Source: Aestuariirhabdus litorea (GTDB lineage Bacteria; Pseudomonadota; Gammaproteobacteria; Pseudomonadales; Aestuariirhabdaceae). Taken from it: 64,000 nt of DNA. A program made the position numbers and the translations under genes. The stretch covers positions 2,108,001-2,172,000 of the forward strand of contig NZ_QWEZ01000001.1 in assembly GCF_003864255.1 (NCBI RefSeq), in the 5' to 3' direction. The notes beneath the pieces are model-generated. The model made no database searches, was not told where the DNA came from, and saw only the letters and a program-made list of their open reading frames with translations. Below, one piece after another: positions 8,244-16,941 of the stretch (positions are counted from its first letter, which is position 1; every line of letters begins with the position of its first letter).

Positions 8244-9737
8244 ATGGAATTTATCGCCAAAACCGGAGAACTGGAAAAACAAAGCACCGCCTGCCTGGCT
8301 GTTGCTGTTGGAGACAAGGGGGCCCTGAGCCCCGCAGCCCAGCAGATTGACCAACTCTCCGATGGTATGCTCTCGAGCCTGCTTAAAGCCGGCGATATCA
8401 AGGGCAAGGCGGGACAGTCCCTGATGCTGCATCGGGTTCCCGGGGTCAAGGCCGAGCGCGTGCTGCTGGTGGGCACCGGCCAGTGCGACACCTCCATCAG
8501 CCAGGCGGATTTCCTCAAGGCGGCCCGTGCCATGGCTTCCGCTATCAAGCAGGCGGCCTGCAAGGAGCTCACCCTGGCGCTGTGCGACCAGCCGGTGACC
8601 GATGCTGACGATTACTGGAAAGCGCGCCAGCTGTTGCAGGCCGTGGGCGAAGCCAACTACCGCTTCGACCAGCTCAAAAGCGAGCGCAGCAAAAAGCCGC
8701 TGCCGCTGCGCAAGGTTACCCTGCTGGCCAGTTCTCGCGCCCAGTCCACCCCACTCTCTAGCGCCAGCGAGCACGCCCAGGCGATTGTCTCTGGAATCCA
8801 CGCCGCCCGCGACCTGGGCAACCTGCCCGGCAATATCTGTACCCCCAGCTACCTCGCCAAGCGCGCCAAGGGGATGGCCAAAAAGCACAGTGCCCTCAGC
8901 TGCAAGGTGCTGGACGAAAAACAGATGCGCGAGCTGGGAATGCACTCCCTGCTGTCGGTCAGTGCCGGCAGTGCCCAGGGGGCACGCCTGATCACCCTCG
9001 AGTACAAAGGGGGGAAAAAATCGGACCAGCCCATAGTGCTGCTCGGCAAGGGGATCACCTTCGACAGTGGCGGCATCAGCCTCAAGCCTGGCGCCGGTAT
9101 GGATGAAATGAAGTTTGATATGTGCGGTGCCGCCAGCGTCATCGGCACCATGACCACCCTGTGCGAGCTGAAACTTCCCATCAATGTGGTGGGCATGATC
9201 GCCAGCGCCGAAAATATGCCCGGACCCACCGCCACCAAGCCCGGTGACATCATCACCTCCATGTCCGGTAAAACCATCGAGGTACTCAACACCGATGCCG
9301 AAGGTCGCCTCGTACTGTGCGACGCCCTCACCTACGCCGAGCGCTTCAAGCCCGCGGCGGTGGTCGACATTGCCACCCTCACCGGTGCCTGCATCGTCGC
9401 CCTGGGCCACCACATCAGCGGCATGATGAGCAACAATGACGCCCTCGCCGAGCGCCTGACCCGGGCCGGCAAACGGGCAGCGGACCTCGTGTGGCAACTG
9501 CCCATGAACGAGGATTACCAGAAACAGCTCGATAGTAACTTCGCCGATATTGCCAATATCGGGGGGCCCGGCGGCGGCACCATCACGGCCGGTTGCTTCC
9601 TCGCCCGCTTCGCCGAGAAGTTTGACTGGGCTCACCTCGATATCGCCGGTACCGCCTGGTTAAGCGGGCAGAACAAGGGGGCCACCGGGCGTCCCGTGGC
9701 ACTGTTGAGCCAGTTCCTGCTGGACAGCCTGGACTGA
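8244..9737 (+). CDS. pepA: Leucyl aminopeptidase PepA (M17)
   Basis: This is a 497-residue cytosolic M17 aminopeptidase, close to the 503 of E. coli PepA. The signature NTDAEGRL is present, as are the metal-binding GKGITFDSGGISLKPGAGM block and the downstream TLTGACIVALG. It removes N-terminal amino acids using two bound metal ions and forms hexamers; in enteric bacteria it also binds DNA at carAB and at cer, which I cannot judge here. ATG 8244 follows GCGGAGTATAC and the homology starts there (MEFIAKTGELEKQ). A longer frame from 8109 would run into the divergent promoter region. holC follows by 16 bp. Confidence 0.95.
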   Translation: MEFIAKTGELEKQSTACLAVAVGDKGALSPAAQQIDQLSDGMLSSLLKAGDIKGKAGQSLMLHRVPGVKAERVLLVGTGQCDTSISQADFLKAARAMASAIKQAACKELTLALCDQPVTDADDYWKARQLLQAVGEANYRFDQLKSERSKKPLPLRKVTLLASSRAQSTPLSSASEHAQAIVSGIHAARDLGNLPGNICTPSYLAKRAKGMAKKHSALSCKVLDEKQMRELGMHSLLSVSAGSAQGARLITLEYKGGKKSDQPIVLLGKGITFDSGGISLKPGAGMDEMKFDMCGAASVIGTMTTLCELKLPINVVGMIASAENMPGPTATKPGDIITSMSGKTIEVLNTDAEGRLVLCDALTYAERFKPAAVVDIATLTGACIVALGHHISGMMSNNDALAERLTRAGKRAADLVWQLPMNEDYQKQLDSNFADIANIGGPGGGTITAGCFLARFAEKFDWAHLDIAGTAWLSGQNKGATGRPVALLSQFLLDSLD

Positions 9738-9753
9738 CCGGGGCGAGGCCGAG

Positions 9754-10182
9754 ATGACCCGCGTCGACTTCTACCTGCTTCCGGGAGTGCAACGGCAGGA
9801 TGCCCTGCTCTTCAGCTGCCGGCTGGCTGAAAAGGCTTACCAGCTCGGCCACCGGGTGTTCATCCATACCCAGGATGACACCCAGGCGCAACAGCTCGAC
9901 GACCTGCTGTGGAGCTATAGAGGCGAGCGTTTCCTGCCCCACCAGATACGCAGTCTCACCGGCGAGGGTGCGCCCATCGAGGTGGGGCACACGGAGGAGG
10001 CCGGCGACCATCATGACCTGCTGATCAACCTCGCCGACCGCATTCCCGACTGTTTTGGTCGCTTTACCCGGGTCGCCGAAATTGTGACCAACCATGAGGA
10101 TGCCAAGCGCCAGTCGCGGGACAATTACCGTTTTTACCAGCAGCGTGGCTACCCCATGCACACCCACCGCATAAGAGGCTAG
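9754..10182 (+). CDS. holC: DNA polymerase III subunit chi (HolC)
   Basis: This 142-residue protein has the HolC opening TRVDFYLLPG and the motifs CRLAEKAYQLGHRVFIHT and LDDLLWSY. Near residue 90 is LINLADRIPDCFGRF and near the end an Asn- and Arg-rich segment. Chi links the clamp loader, through psi, to single-stranded-DNA-binding protein. The order pepA-holC-unknown-valS is the standard gammaproteobacterial neighbourhood. Seven bases separate it from the next gene. Confidence 0.93.
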   Translation: MTRVDFYLLPGVQRQDALLFSCRLAEKAYQLGHRVFIHTQDDTQAQQLDDLLWSYRGERFLPHQIRSLTGEGAPIEVGHTEEAGDHHDLLINLADRIPDCFGRFTRVAEIVTNHEDAKRQSRDNYRFYQQRGYPMHTHRIRG

Positions 10183-10189
10183 GCGAGCC

Positions 10190-10741
10190 ATGGCCAAAAA
10201 AGACCCTGCCGAGGACAAAGCACTGCTCGACGAGCTGATGTCGATCCGCCAGCTGCTCGACGACGAGCTGCAGGGCGAGCGCGCCCCCTCCGATAATATT
10301 CCGATCCTCAACGAGGTGGATAACGGCGAGCCCCCCCCTGCGCCGGCTAAAAAACCACAGCCCGCGACCGACAACTACCGGGCTCGGGCCGAAAGCGCCT
10401 TTGAGGCCAACGTCCAGCGCGGAAGCCCTCTTCTGAAGCCCCTGACCCGGGAGATGCTCGGTGAGAACCCCTTCCTCCCCAAACAGGCGCTGGACAAACT
10501 CAATGCCCGCAGGGCGATGCCGACGGCGGACTCTGGCCTACCCCAGGAGAGTCCTCTGTGGGAGGGACTGCGCGCACTGCCGAGCGACCAGCAACAACAG
10601 GTCAGAGCCCTGCTGGAGGGGCAAAGCGAGCAGATCCTGCAGCAGATGGTGGATGAGACAATGCCTCGCCTTGAAGCCCAGTTACGCGAGCGCTTGCGCC
10701 AGCAGCTTAAGCGCCTGATCGAGCAGATCGACAGGCTTTAG
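10190..10741 (+). CDS. Conserved coiled-coil protein of the holC-valS interval
   Basis: This is a 183-residue acidic and Gln-rich protein without membrane segments. The N-terminal 40 residues (EDKALLDELMSIRQLLDDEL) look like an amphipathic helix, a Pro-rich linker with PPPAPAKKP follows near 47-60, and the last 50 residues form a strongly predicted coiled coil full of Gln, Glu and Arg (LRERLRQQLKRLIEQI). A gene of this type lies between holC and valS in pseudomonads, where it is called hypothetical. Location suggests a replisome-related role, but no function can be read from the sequence. Confidence 0.8.
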   Translation: MAKKDPAEDKALLDELMSIRQLLDDELQGERAPSDNIPILNEVDNGEPPPAPAKKPQPATDNYRARAESAFEANVQRGSPLLKPLTREMLGENPFLPKQALDKLNARRAMPTADSGLPQESPLWEGLRALPSDQQQQVRALLEGQSEQILQQMVDETMPRLEAQLRERLRQQLKRLIEQIDRL

Positions 10742-10843
10742 CCCCTCTTAAGGTGCAGGGCCCCCGCCGCGCTCGCGCTGCCCTCCCTGTCCGCCGCGGG
10801 CCAGCTTGCGAAACCGATTTCCCCTTCCAATCGGCCCTGAACT

Positions 10844-10874
10844 ATGGCTCGCCGGGACAGGAGCCATGTATAAT
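10844..10874 (+). promoter_or_regulatory. valS promoter -10 with overlapping inverted repeat
   Basis: A perfect TATAAT (10869-10874) lies 41 bp before the valS ATG. Just upstream is an inverted repeat, ATGGCTC (10844-10850) and GAGCCAT (10861-10867), that spans the -35 position, where no good hexamer is seen. This may be an operator or the start of a leader structure. Functional meaning is inference. Confidence 0.45.
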
Positions 10875-10915
10875 GCCCGGTTTGACCGATCCGACGAGAA
10901 GACCTGTAGCACACC

Positions 10916-13765
10916 ATGGATAAAACCTACCAACCGAACGAAATCGAGCGTAGCTGGTACACCACCTGGGAAGAGCGGGGCTACTTTGCCCCCTCCGGAG
11001 AGGGCACCCCCTACTCCATCATGATCCCCCCTCCCAACGTGACCGGCAGCCTGCACATGGGGCACGCGTTTCAGGACACCATCATGGACACCCTGATTCG
11101 CTACCACCGGATGAAGGGCAACAACACGCTCTGGCAGGTGGGTACCGACCACGCAGGGATCGCCACCCAGATGGTGGTAGAGCGCCAGCTGCAGGCCCAG
11201 GGCATCAACCGCCACGACCTCGGGCGCGAGAAGTTCCTCGACAAGGTCTGGGAGTGGAAAGCAGAGTCCGGCGGCACCATCACCCGCCAGTTGCGTCGCA
11301 TGGGCGCTTCGGTCGACTGGAGCCGCGAGCGCTTCACCATGGACGAGGGGCTTTCCAATGCGGTGAAAGAGGTGTTTGTCCGTCTCCACCAGGAGGGGCT
11401 GATCTACCGCGGCAAGCGCCTGGTCAACTGGGATCCCAAACTGCACACCGCCATCTCCGACCTGGAGGTGGAGAACCGCGATAGCAAGGGGCACCTGTGG
11501 CACTTCCGCTACCCCCTCGCTGACGGCGCCAAAACCGCCGATGGGCTCGACTACCTGGTAGTCGCCACCACCCGTCCCGAAACCATGCTCGGTGACACCG
11601 CAGTGGCCGTGCATCCGGACGATGAGCGCTACCGCGCGCTGGTAGGCAAGTTCGTCACCCTGCCGCTGGTCAACCGCCGGATCCCGATCGTCGCCGATGA
11701 CTACGTGGATCGCGAATTCGGTACCGGTTGCGTCAAGATCACCCCGGCTCACGACTTCAACGACTACGAAGTCGGCAAGCGCCACCAGCTGCCAATGATC
11801 AACATCCTCACCATCAACGCCGATATTCGTGACCAGGCTGAGGTGTTCAATAGCGACGGCACGCCCAACAGCGAGCTGGATGCCTCCCTGCCCGAAAACT
11901 ACCGAGGGCTGGAGCGCTTTGCGGCCCGCAAACAGATCGTGGCGGAGTTTGAATCCCTGGACCTTATCGAGAAGATCGACGACCACGCCCTCAAGGTACC
12001 CTACGGCGACCGAGGTGGTGTGGTGATCGAGCCCTACCTCACCGACCAGTGGTACGTTGCCGTGCAAAAGCTGGCGGAGCCGGCGATCAAGGCGGTGGAA
12101 GATGGCGACATCAAGTTTGTGCCCCAGCAGTATGAAAACATGTACTTTGCCTGGATGCGCGACCTGCAGGACTGGTGTATCTCGCGCCAGCTGTGGTGGG
12201 GTCACCGTATTCCCGCCTGGTACGACGAGGCGGGCAACGTCTACGTCGGCCGTGATGAAGCTGAGGTGCGCAGCGCCAATGGTCTCGGCGAGGAGATCAC
12301 CCTGCGCCAGGATGAGGACGTACTCGACACCTGGTTCTCCTCTGCCCTCTGGACCTTCTCCACCCTAGGCTGGCCGGAGCAGACTCCGGAGCTCAAGACC
12401 TTCCATCCCAGCTCGGTACTGGTCACCGGCTTCGACATCATTTTCTTCTGGGTTGCGCGCATGATTATGATGACGCTTCACTTTATGAAGAACGAGGATG
12501 GCACCTCACAGGTACCCTTCAAGACCGTCTACGTACACGGTCTGGTGCGCGACCAGGAAGGACAAAAGATGTCCAAGTCCAAGGGTAATGTGCTCGACCC
12601 CCTCGACCTGATCGACGGTATTGACCTCGAGGAGCTGGTGGCCAAGCGCACCGGCAACATGATGCAACCTCAACTTGCCAAGAAGATTGAGCAGCAGACC
12701 CGCAAGCACTTCCCCGAGGGCATTACCGCCTCCGGTACCGACGCCCTGCGCTTCACCTTCTGCTCGCTGGCCTCTACCGGACGCGATATCAAATTCGATA
12801 TGAGCCGCATGGAGGGCTACCGGAACTTCTGCAACAAGATCTGGAACGCCGCCCGCTACGTGCTGATGAACACCGAGGAGCAGGATTGCGGGCAGAGCGG
12901 TGGCGAAGTGGAGCTCTCGCTGGCGGATCGCTGGATCATCTCGCGCCTCCAGCAGACTGAAACCGAGATCGCCGAGGCGATGGACAGCTACCGTTTCGAC
13001 CTGGCTTCCCAGGCCCTCTACGAGTTTGTCTGGAACGAATACTGCGACTGGTACCTGGAGCTCTCCAAGCCCGTACTCTGGGATGAGAACGCCAGCCCCC
13101 TGCTGCAGCGCGGTACCCGCCGTACCCTGGTGCGGGTATTGGAAGCGATCCTGCGACTGGCCCACCCGATGATGCCCTACATCACCGAGGAGATATGGCA
13201 GCGTGTCGCGCCCCTGGCCGGCGCGAGTGGTGAAACCATCATGTTGCAGCCCTACCCTCAAAGCGAGGCGGAACAGATCGACACCCAGGCGATTGCCGAT
13301 ATCGAGTGGCTCAAGGGGATTATCCTGGCGGTTCGAAACATCCGCGGGGAGATGAACATTGCCCCCGGCAAGGAGATCCCTGTACTGCTCAGCAACATTG
13401 ATGCCGCCGGTATCGCCCGCCTTGAGCCCAACCGCACCTTCCTTTGCAAGCTGGCCAAACTGAACTCCATCGAGGTGATTGATGCGGCCGATGCTCCCAT
13501 GAGTACCACCAGCCTGGTGGGCGAGATGGAGGTGCTGGTACCCATGGCAGGGCTGATCGACAAGGCGGCTGAAAGTGCCCGCCTTGCCAAGGAGATCGAT
13601 AAACTGGGCAAAGAGGTGGCTCGATTTGAGGGCAAATTAAGCAATCCTCGTTTTGTCGATAAGGCACCGGCTGAAGTCGTCGAAAAGGAGCGCGCCAAGA
13701 TGGCTGATGCCCAAACTGCGAAGCAGACACTGGAAGATCAGCTGAAAAAGATAGAATCTTTGTAG
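10916..13765 (+). CDS. valS: Valyl-tRNA synthetase
   Basis: This 949-residue class Ia synthetase matches the usual ValS length of about 950. The HIGH motif is HMGH at 47-50 and KMSKS is intact at 551-555. Between them is the CP1 editing domain that clears Thr-tRNA(Val), with the DTWFSSALW block after it, and the C-terminal 65 residues form the coiled-coil arm ([19 protein letters not shown]). It charges tRNA(Val) in the cytoplasm. ATG 10916 opens the standard [12 protein letters not shown]-terminus. It is the last gene of the pepA-holC-valS group and has its own promoter candidate. Confidence 0.97.
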   Translation: MDKTYQPNEIERSWYTTWEERGYFAPSGEGTPYSIMIPPPNVTGSLHMGHAFQDTIMDTLIRYHRMKGNNTLWQVGTDHAGIATQMVVERQLQAQGINRHDLGREKFLDKVWEWKAESGGTITRQLRRMGASVDWSRERFTMDEGLSNAVKEVFVRLHQEGLIYRGKRLVNWDPKLHTAISDLEVENRDSKGHLWHFRYPLADGAKTADGLDYLVVATTRPETMLGDTAVAVHPDDERYRALVGKFVTLPLVNRRIPIVADDYVDREFGTGCVKITPAHDFNDYEVGKRHQLPMINILTINADIRDQAEVFNSDGTPNSELDASLPENYRGLERFAARKQIVAEFESLDLIEKIDDHALKVPYGDRGGVVIEPYLTDQWYVAVQKLAEPAIKAVEDGDIKFVPQQYENMYFAWMRDLQDWCISRQLWWGHRIPAWYDEAGNVYVGRDEAEVRSANGLGEEITLRQDEDVLDTWFSSALWTFSTLGWPEQTPELKTFHPSSVLVTGFDIIFFWVARMIMMTLHFMKNEDGTSQVPFKTVYVHGLVRDQEGQKMSKSKGNVLDPLDLIDGIDLEELVAKRTGNMMQPQLAKKIEQQTRKHFPEGITASGTDALRFTFCSLASTGRDIKFDMSRMEGYRNFCNKIWNAARYVLMNTEEQDCGQSGGEVELSLADRWIISRLQQTETEIAEAMDSYRFDLASQALYEFVWNEYCDWYLELSKPVLWDENASPLLQRGTRRTLVRVLEAILRLAHPMMPYITEEIWQRVAPLAGASGETIMLQPYPQSEAEQIDTQAIADIEWLKGIILAVRNIRGEMNIAPGKEIPVLLSNIDAAGIARLEPNRTFLCKLAKLNSIEVIDAADAPMSTTSLVGEMEVLVPMAGLIDKAAESARLAKEIDKLGKEVARFEGKLSNPRFVDKAPAEVVEKERAKMADAQTAKQTLEDQLKKIESL

Positions 13766-13774
13766 TCTCTCATT

Positions 13775-13832
13775 GGGGGGTGTTGGCCACCGACGGTTGC
13801 CTTCACCCCCCTAAACGCCTACCCTCTAGGCG
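13775..13832 (+). terminator. Two weak hairpins after valS
   Basis: GGGGGGTG (13775-13782) pairs with CACCCCCC (13804-13811) around a 21-base loop, and CGCCT/AGGCG (13816-13832) forms a second small hairpin. Neither has a T-run, so termination would not be strong and may depend on Rho. Confidence 0.3.
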
Positions 13833-13869
13833 AACACACAGATAATATGGGTACGATTCAGGAAAGATT

Positions 13870-14205
13870 ATGAGCAAACTCGATAAAGAGCAGGTACTGG
13901 CAGAGTTCACCGCCGCTTACACCAAGGCTAATGGCAAGGCACCCGAGATCGACCAGAAGGGCAGCTGGTACAGCGTAGATGGCGGCAAGTCTGTCCGCCT
14001 GGCAGATCTGGCCGAAATGACCACTGAGCTGTCCGGAGCTCCAGCCAAGGCTGAGCCGGCCCCCAAAAAAGCGGCAGCCCCCAAGAAAGCCCCCGCCGCC
14101 AAAGCAAAAGCCAAGCCCGCTACCACCGGCGGTGGCCTCACCCCGAAGCAGCTGTGGAAACAGAAGCTGTCGGGTCGGGATACCCTCCCTCGCGGCGTTA
14201 ACTAG
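13870..14205 (+). CDS. Small basic Ala/Lys/Pro-rich protein, unknown function
   Basis: This 111-residue protein has two parts. Residues 1-50 are a compact acidic domain containing GSWYSVDGGKSVRLADLAEM, and residues 55-90 are a low-complexity Lys/Ala/Pro run with repeated PKKA and KAKAK like a histone H1 tail. It closes with GLTPKQLWKQKLSGRDTLPRGVN. The tail suggests nucleic-acid binding. Similar small proteins are sometimes labelled SyrB-like, but I cannot confirm the relation. AGGAAAGATT precedes the ATG. It is followed by a strong terminator and is probably transcribed alone or with valS. Confidence 0.75.
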   Translation: MSKLDKEQVLAEFTAAYTKANGKAPEIDQKGSWYSVDGGKSVRLADLAEMTTELSGAPAKAEPAPKKAAAPKKAPAAKAKAKPATTGGGLTPKQLWKQKLSGRDTLPRGVN

Positions 14206-14246
14206 AGCCACCCGGGGCACCGGCAAAACCGGTCACCCGCGCATAA

Positions 14247-14272
14247 AGGCGAGCCCCCGGCTCGCCTTTTTT
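14247..14272 (+). terminator. Rho-independent terminator
   Basis: A perfect 9-bp stem, AGGCGAGCC/GGCTCGCCT, with a CCC loop is followed by six T. It ends transcription of the small basic protein gene and, by read-through, valS. Confidence 0.9.
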
Positions 14273-14289
14273 GTGTCCCGATCCACCGC

Positions 14290-14748
14290 CTACAATAGGT
14301 AGCGCCCACCCGACGCAATCACCACCAACAACACCCCCAGCGACAGATTAAACGCCACCAGCCCCCGAATTCGGTTCAGGGCCGCACCCGCTTCAGGCCA
14401 CTGCTCACCATCGACCGCCCGCTTCAGCGCCCGCCAGGGGCTGAGATACAGGCCCAAAAACAGCAGCGTCATCAGCAGCCCCAACCCGAGCATCAGGTGA
14501 ACATGCAAGCCCACCCTGGCAAAGGAGCCAAACACCCCCAACACCATCCCGAGGCCTGTACCCCATAGCAGGAGCACCGAGGCCCACACCCAGCCGAAGA
14601 AACGCTGGAACACCCCCCGCCATAGTCTCAGCCTTACCGGCGGTTCCAGTTCCGTGGCCGCCACCGGGCGCAACACCACATACGCAAAGAACATCCCTCC
14701 CACCCAGATCACTGCAGCCAACAGGTGGAGAGCAAGCATAACCCCCAT
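14290..14748 (-). CDS. CopD-like integral membrane protein
   Basis: This 152-residue protein has four hydrophobic segments. Its first helix, LALHLLAAVIWVGGMFFAYVV, carries the His and Trp-Val-Gly-Gly pattern of the CopD family. His residues recur in the third segment (GLHVHLMLGLG). CopD relatives act in copper handling or carry haem, but small single-domain versions like this have no firm role. I start at ATG 14748, preceded by AAGGAGTCTGTG; a longer frame to 14943 adds an Arg-rich, non-membrane stretch. It stands alone between the terminator at 14247 and the divergent TRAP operon. Confidence 0.75.
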   Translation of the reverse strand: MGVMLALHLLAAVIWVGGMFFAYVVLRPVAATELEPPVRLRLWRGVFQRFFGWVWASVLLLWGTGLGMVLGVFGSFARVGLHVHLMLGLGLLMTLLFLGLYLSPWRALKRAVDGEQWPEAGAALNRIRGLVAFNLSLGVLLVVIASGGRYLL

Positions 14749-14960
14749 CACAGACTCCTTATCGATTAGCTTTTTGTGGTTCTCATTATACCCCCAGCCG
14801 CGACGCCGGGATCTCCTCTCTTGCCTGGAAAGTAATGGGTGAGTTTCGTACATCGCCCACAGGGCCAGGCGACAGGAGCGCCTAAACCGGCACAAAGGGG
14901 AGATAAAGCCGGGGATCCCGGTCAGGCCATTGATATCGATCAAGCAAAACGGGGCAAAAT

Positions 14961-15011
14961 TGGGTGTATACCAACCCCTAAAATCACGTCAAATGGGTGG
15001 GTTATCACCCA
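14961..15011 (+). promoter_or_regulatory. Tandem activator-site candidates upstream of the sigma-54 promoter
   Basis: Site 2 (14994-15011) is a perfect inverted repeat, TGGGTG-N6-CACCCA. Site 1 (14961-14978) reads TGGGTG-N6-AACCCC, matching in 10 of 12 arm positions. Their centres are 33 bp apart, about three helical turns, and lie about 95 and 130 bp before the -24/-12 promoter, the usual place for enhancer-binding-protein sites. They may bind a DctD-type regulator; this is inference. Confidence 0.5.
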
Positions 15012-15087
15012 AAAAATGCGTTAACCTAAAGTCTAATAAGAAACCTATCCATCTGTTTTATAAGCACTTATTGAAACCAAAAAAAAG

Positions 15088-15103
15088 TGGCACTCTCCTT
15101 GCT
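15088..15103 (+). promoter_or_regulatory. Sigma-54 (-24/-12) promoter of dctPQM
   Basis: TGGCAC (15088-15093) and TTGC (15099-15102) place the invariant GG and GC exactly 10 bp apart, matching the RpoN consensus TGGCACN5TTGCW. The expected start is near 15114. The leader then contains a small hairpin with a TTCG loop (AGCGA/TCGCT, 15140-15153). In other proteobacteria dctPQM or dctA are switched on by DctB/DctD through sigma-54; no such pair is in this window. Confidence 0.8.
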
Positions 15104-15200
15104 TATAAAATAGTAGCGTTGTTGATAATGCTAGCCGGGAGCGATTCGTCGCTACCCACACACTATAAAAACCAACACAACACTCGACAGGGTAGAAAGC

Positions 15201-16193
15201 ATGAACCTTTTCAAGAAATCTCTGACCGCATTGACTGTCTGTGCCGCCGTCGCCGGCGCAACCGTGGCCCAGGCCGCGCCCGTTGAGCTGAAGTTCGCTC
15301 ACGTTGTAGCTGAAAACACCCCCAAGGGACAGATGGCCCTCAAATTCCGCGACCTGGTTGCCGAGCGTCTCGCTGGCAAGGTAGAGGTCAAGGTCTTCCC
15401 TAACTCCCAGCTGTTCGGTGATAACAAGGTCCTTGAGGCCATGCTGCTGGGCGATGTACAGATGGCCGCTCCCTCTCTGTCCAAGTTCCAGAAATACACC
15501 GAGTCCCTGCAGATTTTTGACCTGCCCTTCCTGTTCAAGGATATGGCTGCTGTTGAGCGCTTCCAGAACGGTCCTACCGGTCAGGCGATGCTGAGCTCCA
15601 TGAAGAACAAGGGTCTTATCGGCCTTGGCTTCCTGCACAACGGCATGAAGCAGCTGTCTGCTAACGACCCGCTGCGCACCCCCGCCGATGCGTCCGGCAA
15701 GAAGTTCCGTATCCAGACTTCTGATGTACTGCAGGCCCAGTTTGAAGCCGTCAATGCGGTACCCCTGAAGAAGCCCTTCTCCGAAGTGTTCACCCTGCTT
15801 CAGACCAAAGCCATCGACGGTCAGGAAAACACCTGGTCCAACATCTACTCCAAGAAGTTCTTCGAAGTTCAGCCCTACATCACCGAGTCCAATCACGGTG
15901 TACTGGACTACCTGATCGTAACCTCCACCGAGTTCTGGATGGGCCTCGATGACGATGTTCGTGCCGAGCTGAAGAAGGCCCTGGACGAGGCGATCGCTTA
16001 CGGCAACAACATTGCTGCCGAAAAGGGTGACTCCGACCGTCAGGCGATCATCGACTCCGGCCGTTCCGAAGTACTCGCCCTGTCTGATGCAGAGCGTCAG
16101 CAGTGGGTAGAGGCGATGAAGCCGGTATGGGCTCAGTTTGCCAGCCAGATTGGCCAGGAAAATATCGACGCAGCCGTTGCGGCCAACAAGTAA
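15201..16193 (+). CDS. dctP: TRAP dicarboxylate transporter, periplasmic binding protein DctP
   Basis: This is a 330-residue periplasmic protein with a clear signal peptide (MNLFKKSL, hydrophobic core, cleavage after AQAA near residue 25). It has the DctP pattern ELKFAHVVAENTPKG, the ligand-binding segment GKKFRIQTSDVL with the conserved Arg that holds the carboxylate, and DGQENTWSNIYSKKF. It should capture C4-dicarboxylates such as succinate, malate or fumarate and deliver them to DctQM. Codons are more T-ending than in neighbouring genes, consistent with high expression. A terminator follows before dctQ. Confidence 0.92.
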   Translation: MNLFKKSLTALTVCAAVAGATVAQAAPVELKFAHVVAENTPKGQMALKFRDLVAERLAGKVEVKVFPNSQLFGDNKVLEAMLLGDVQMAAPSLSKFQKYTESLQIFDLPFLFKDMAAVERFQNGPTGQAMLSSMKNKGLIGLGFLHNGMKQLSANDPLRTPADASGKKFRIQTSDVLQAQFEAVNAVPLKKPFSEVFTLLQTKAIDGQENTWSNIYSKKFFEVQPYITESNHGVLDYLIVTSTEFWMGLDDDVRAELKKALDEAIAYGNNIAAEKGDSDRQAIIDSGRSEVLALSDAERQQWVEAMKPVWAQFASQIGQENIDAAVAANK

Positions 16194-16214
16194 GCGTCAG
16201 TACGCAGTACCCTG

Positions 16215-16244
16215 GCAGGGCGGCACCGACCGCCCTGCTTTTTT
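16215..16244 (+). terminator. Terminator/attenuator between dctP and dctQ
   Basis: A 9-bp stem, GCAGGGCGG/CCGCCCTGC, with a 6-base loop precedes six T. It lies inside the operon, so partial read-through would make much more binding protein than membrane subunits, as is common in TRAP operons. Confidence 0.88.
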
Positions 16245-16356
16245 CCGGATAATTGGATACCTCGCCGTTTTTTACCTACCCGGTCTAAGCTGGGGTGTAC
16301 GGCGCTGTTCCAGATCCACTATGGATCACACTTAAAGCACATATAGAGAGGCGATT

Positions 16357-16938
16357 ATGAGGGATATCATTAACAGCCTGGAAGAGGGTTTCATCCGCTT
16401 TCTTCTGGTTGCAATGACCCTGCTGGTGTTCTTCGAAGTGGTTTTACGCTTTGGCTTCAACACCGGGATACACTGGGCACAGGAGGTTACCCTGCTGATG
16501 GCAGCCTGGTTTGTTCTGTTTGGCGTTTCCTACGGCATCAAGGTAGGGGCACACATTGGCGTTGACGCCTTCGTCAAACTGCTACCCGACAAACCCCGGC
16601 GTTATGCCGCTATACTGGCGGTGCTGCTATGCCTGTTCTATTGCGGCCTCTTTCTCTATGGCGGTTGGGTATATCTGGCCAAGCTCAAGATGATCGGCAT
16701 CGAGCTGGAAGACCTCCCCTTCCCCAAGTGGATCGCCACCAGCATTCTGTTTATCGGTTTTATCCTGCTAGCGATTCGGTTTATTCACCTGCTATGGAAT
16801 CTGGTTACCGGCAAGGCCGATGGATTCAAGCTGGCCGATGAAGCCAAGGAGAGCATGCATCTGGCCGAAGAGCTTTCCAAGGAGGCCACCGACTCCACTA
16901 CCCATCCCCATAAAACGACTGCGCCGGGAGAGAAGTAG
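16357..16938 (+). CDS. dctQ: TRAP transporter small permease DctQ
   Basis: This 193-residue protein has four membrane helices (residues about 12-32, 45-65, 85-108, 128-150), the DctQ topology. The HWAQEVTLLMAAWFVLFGVSYG stretch, with Glu and Trp, is characteristic. The last 40 residues form a charged cytoplasmic tail rich in Glu, Lys and Thr. It forms the membrane complex with DctM and is needed for sodium-driven dicarboxylate uptake. GAGAGGCGATT precedes the ATG. dctM starts 3 bp after its stop. Confidence 0.9.
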   Translation: MRDIINSLEEGFIRFLLVAMTLLVFFEVVLRFGFNTGIHWAQEVTLLMAAWFVLFGVSYGIKVGAHIGVDAFVKLLPDKPRRYAAILAVLLCLFYCGLFLYGGWVYLAKLKMIGIELEDLPFPKWIATSILFIGFILLAIRFIHLLWNLVTGKADGFKLADEAKESMHLAEELSKEATDSTTHPHKTTAPGEK

Positions 16939-16941
16939 CCC

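Noticed and set aside
8211-9635. Long open frame (474 codons) antisense to pepA
   Set aside because: It mirrors pepA in a high-GC gene, has Gly/His/Gln-rich composition with no domain, and pepA is certain.
10748-12205. 485-codon frame antisense to valS
   Set aside because: Shadow of valS; low-complexity composition and no ribosome-binding site.
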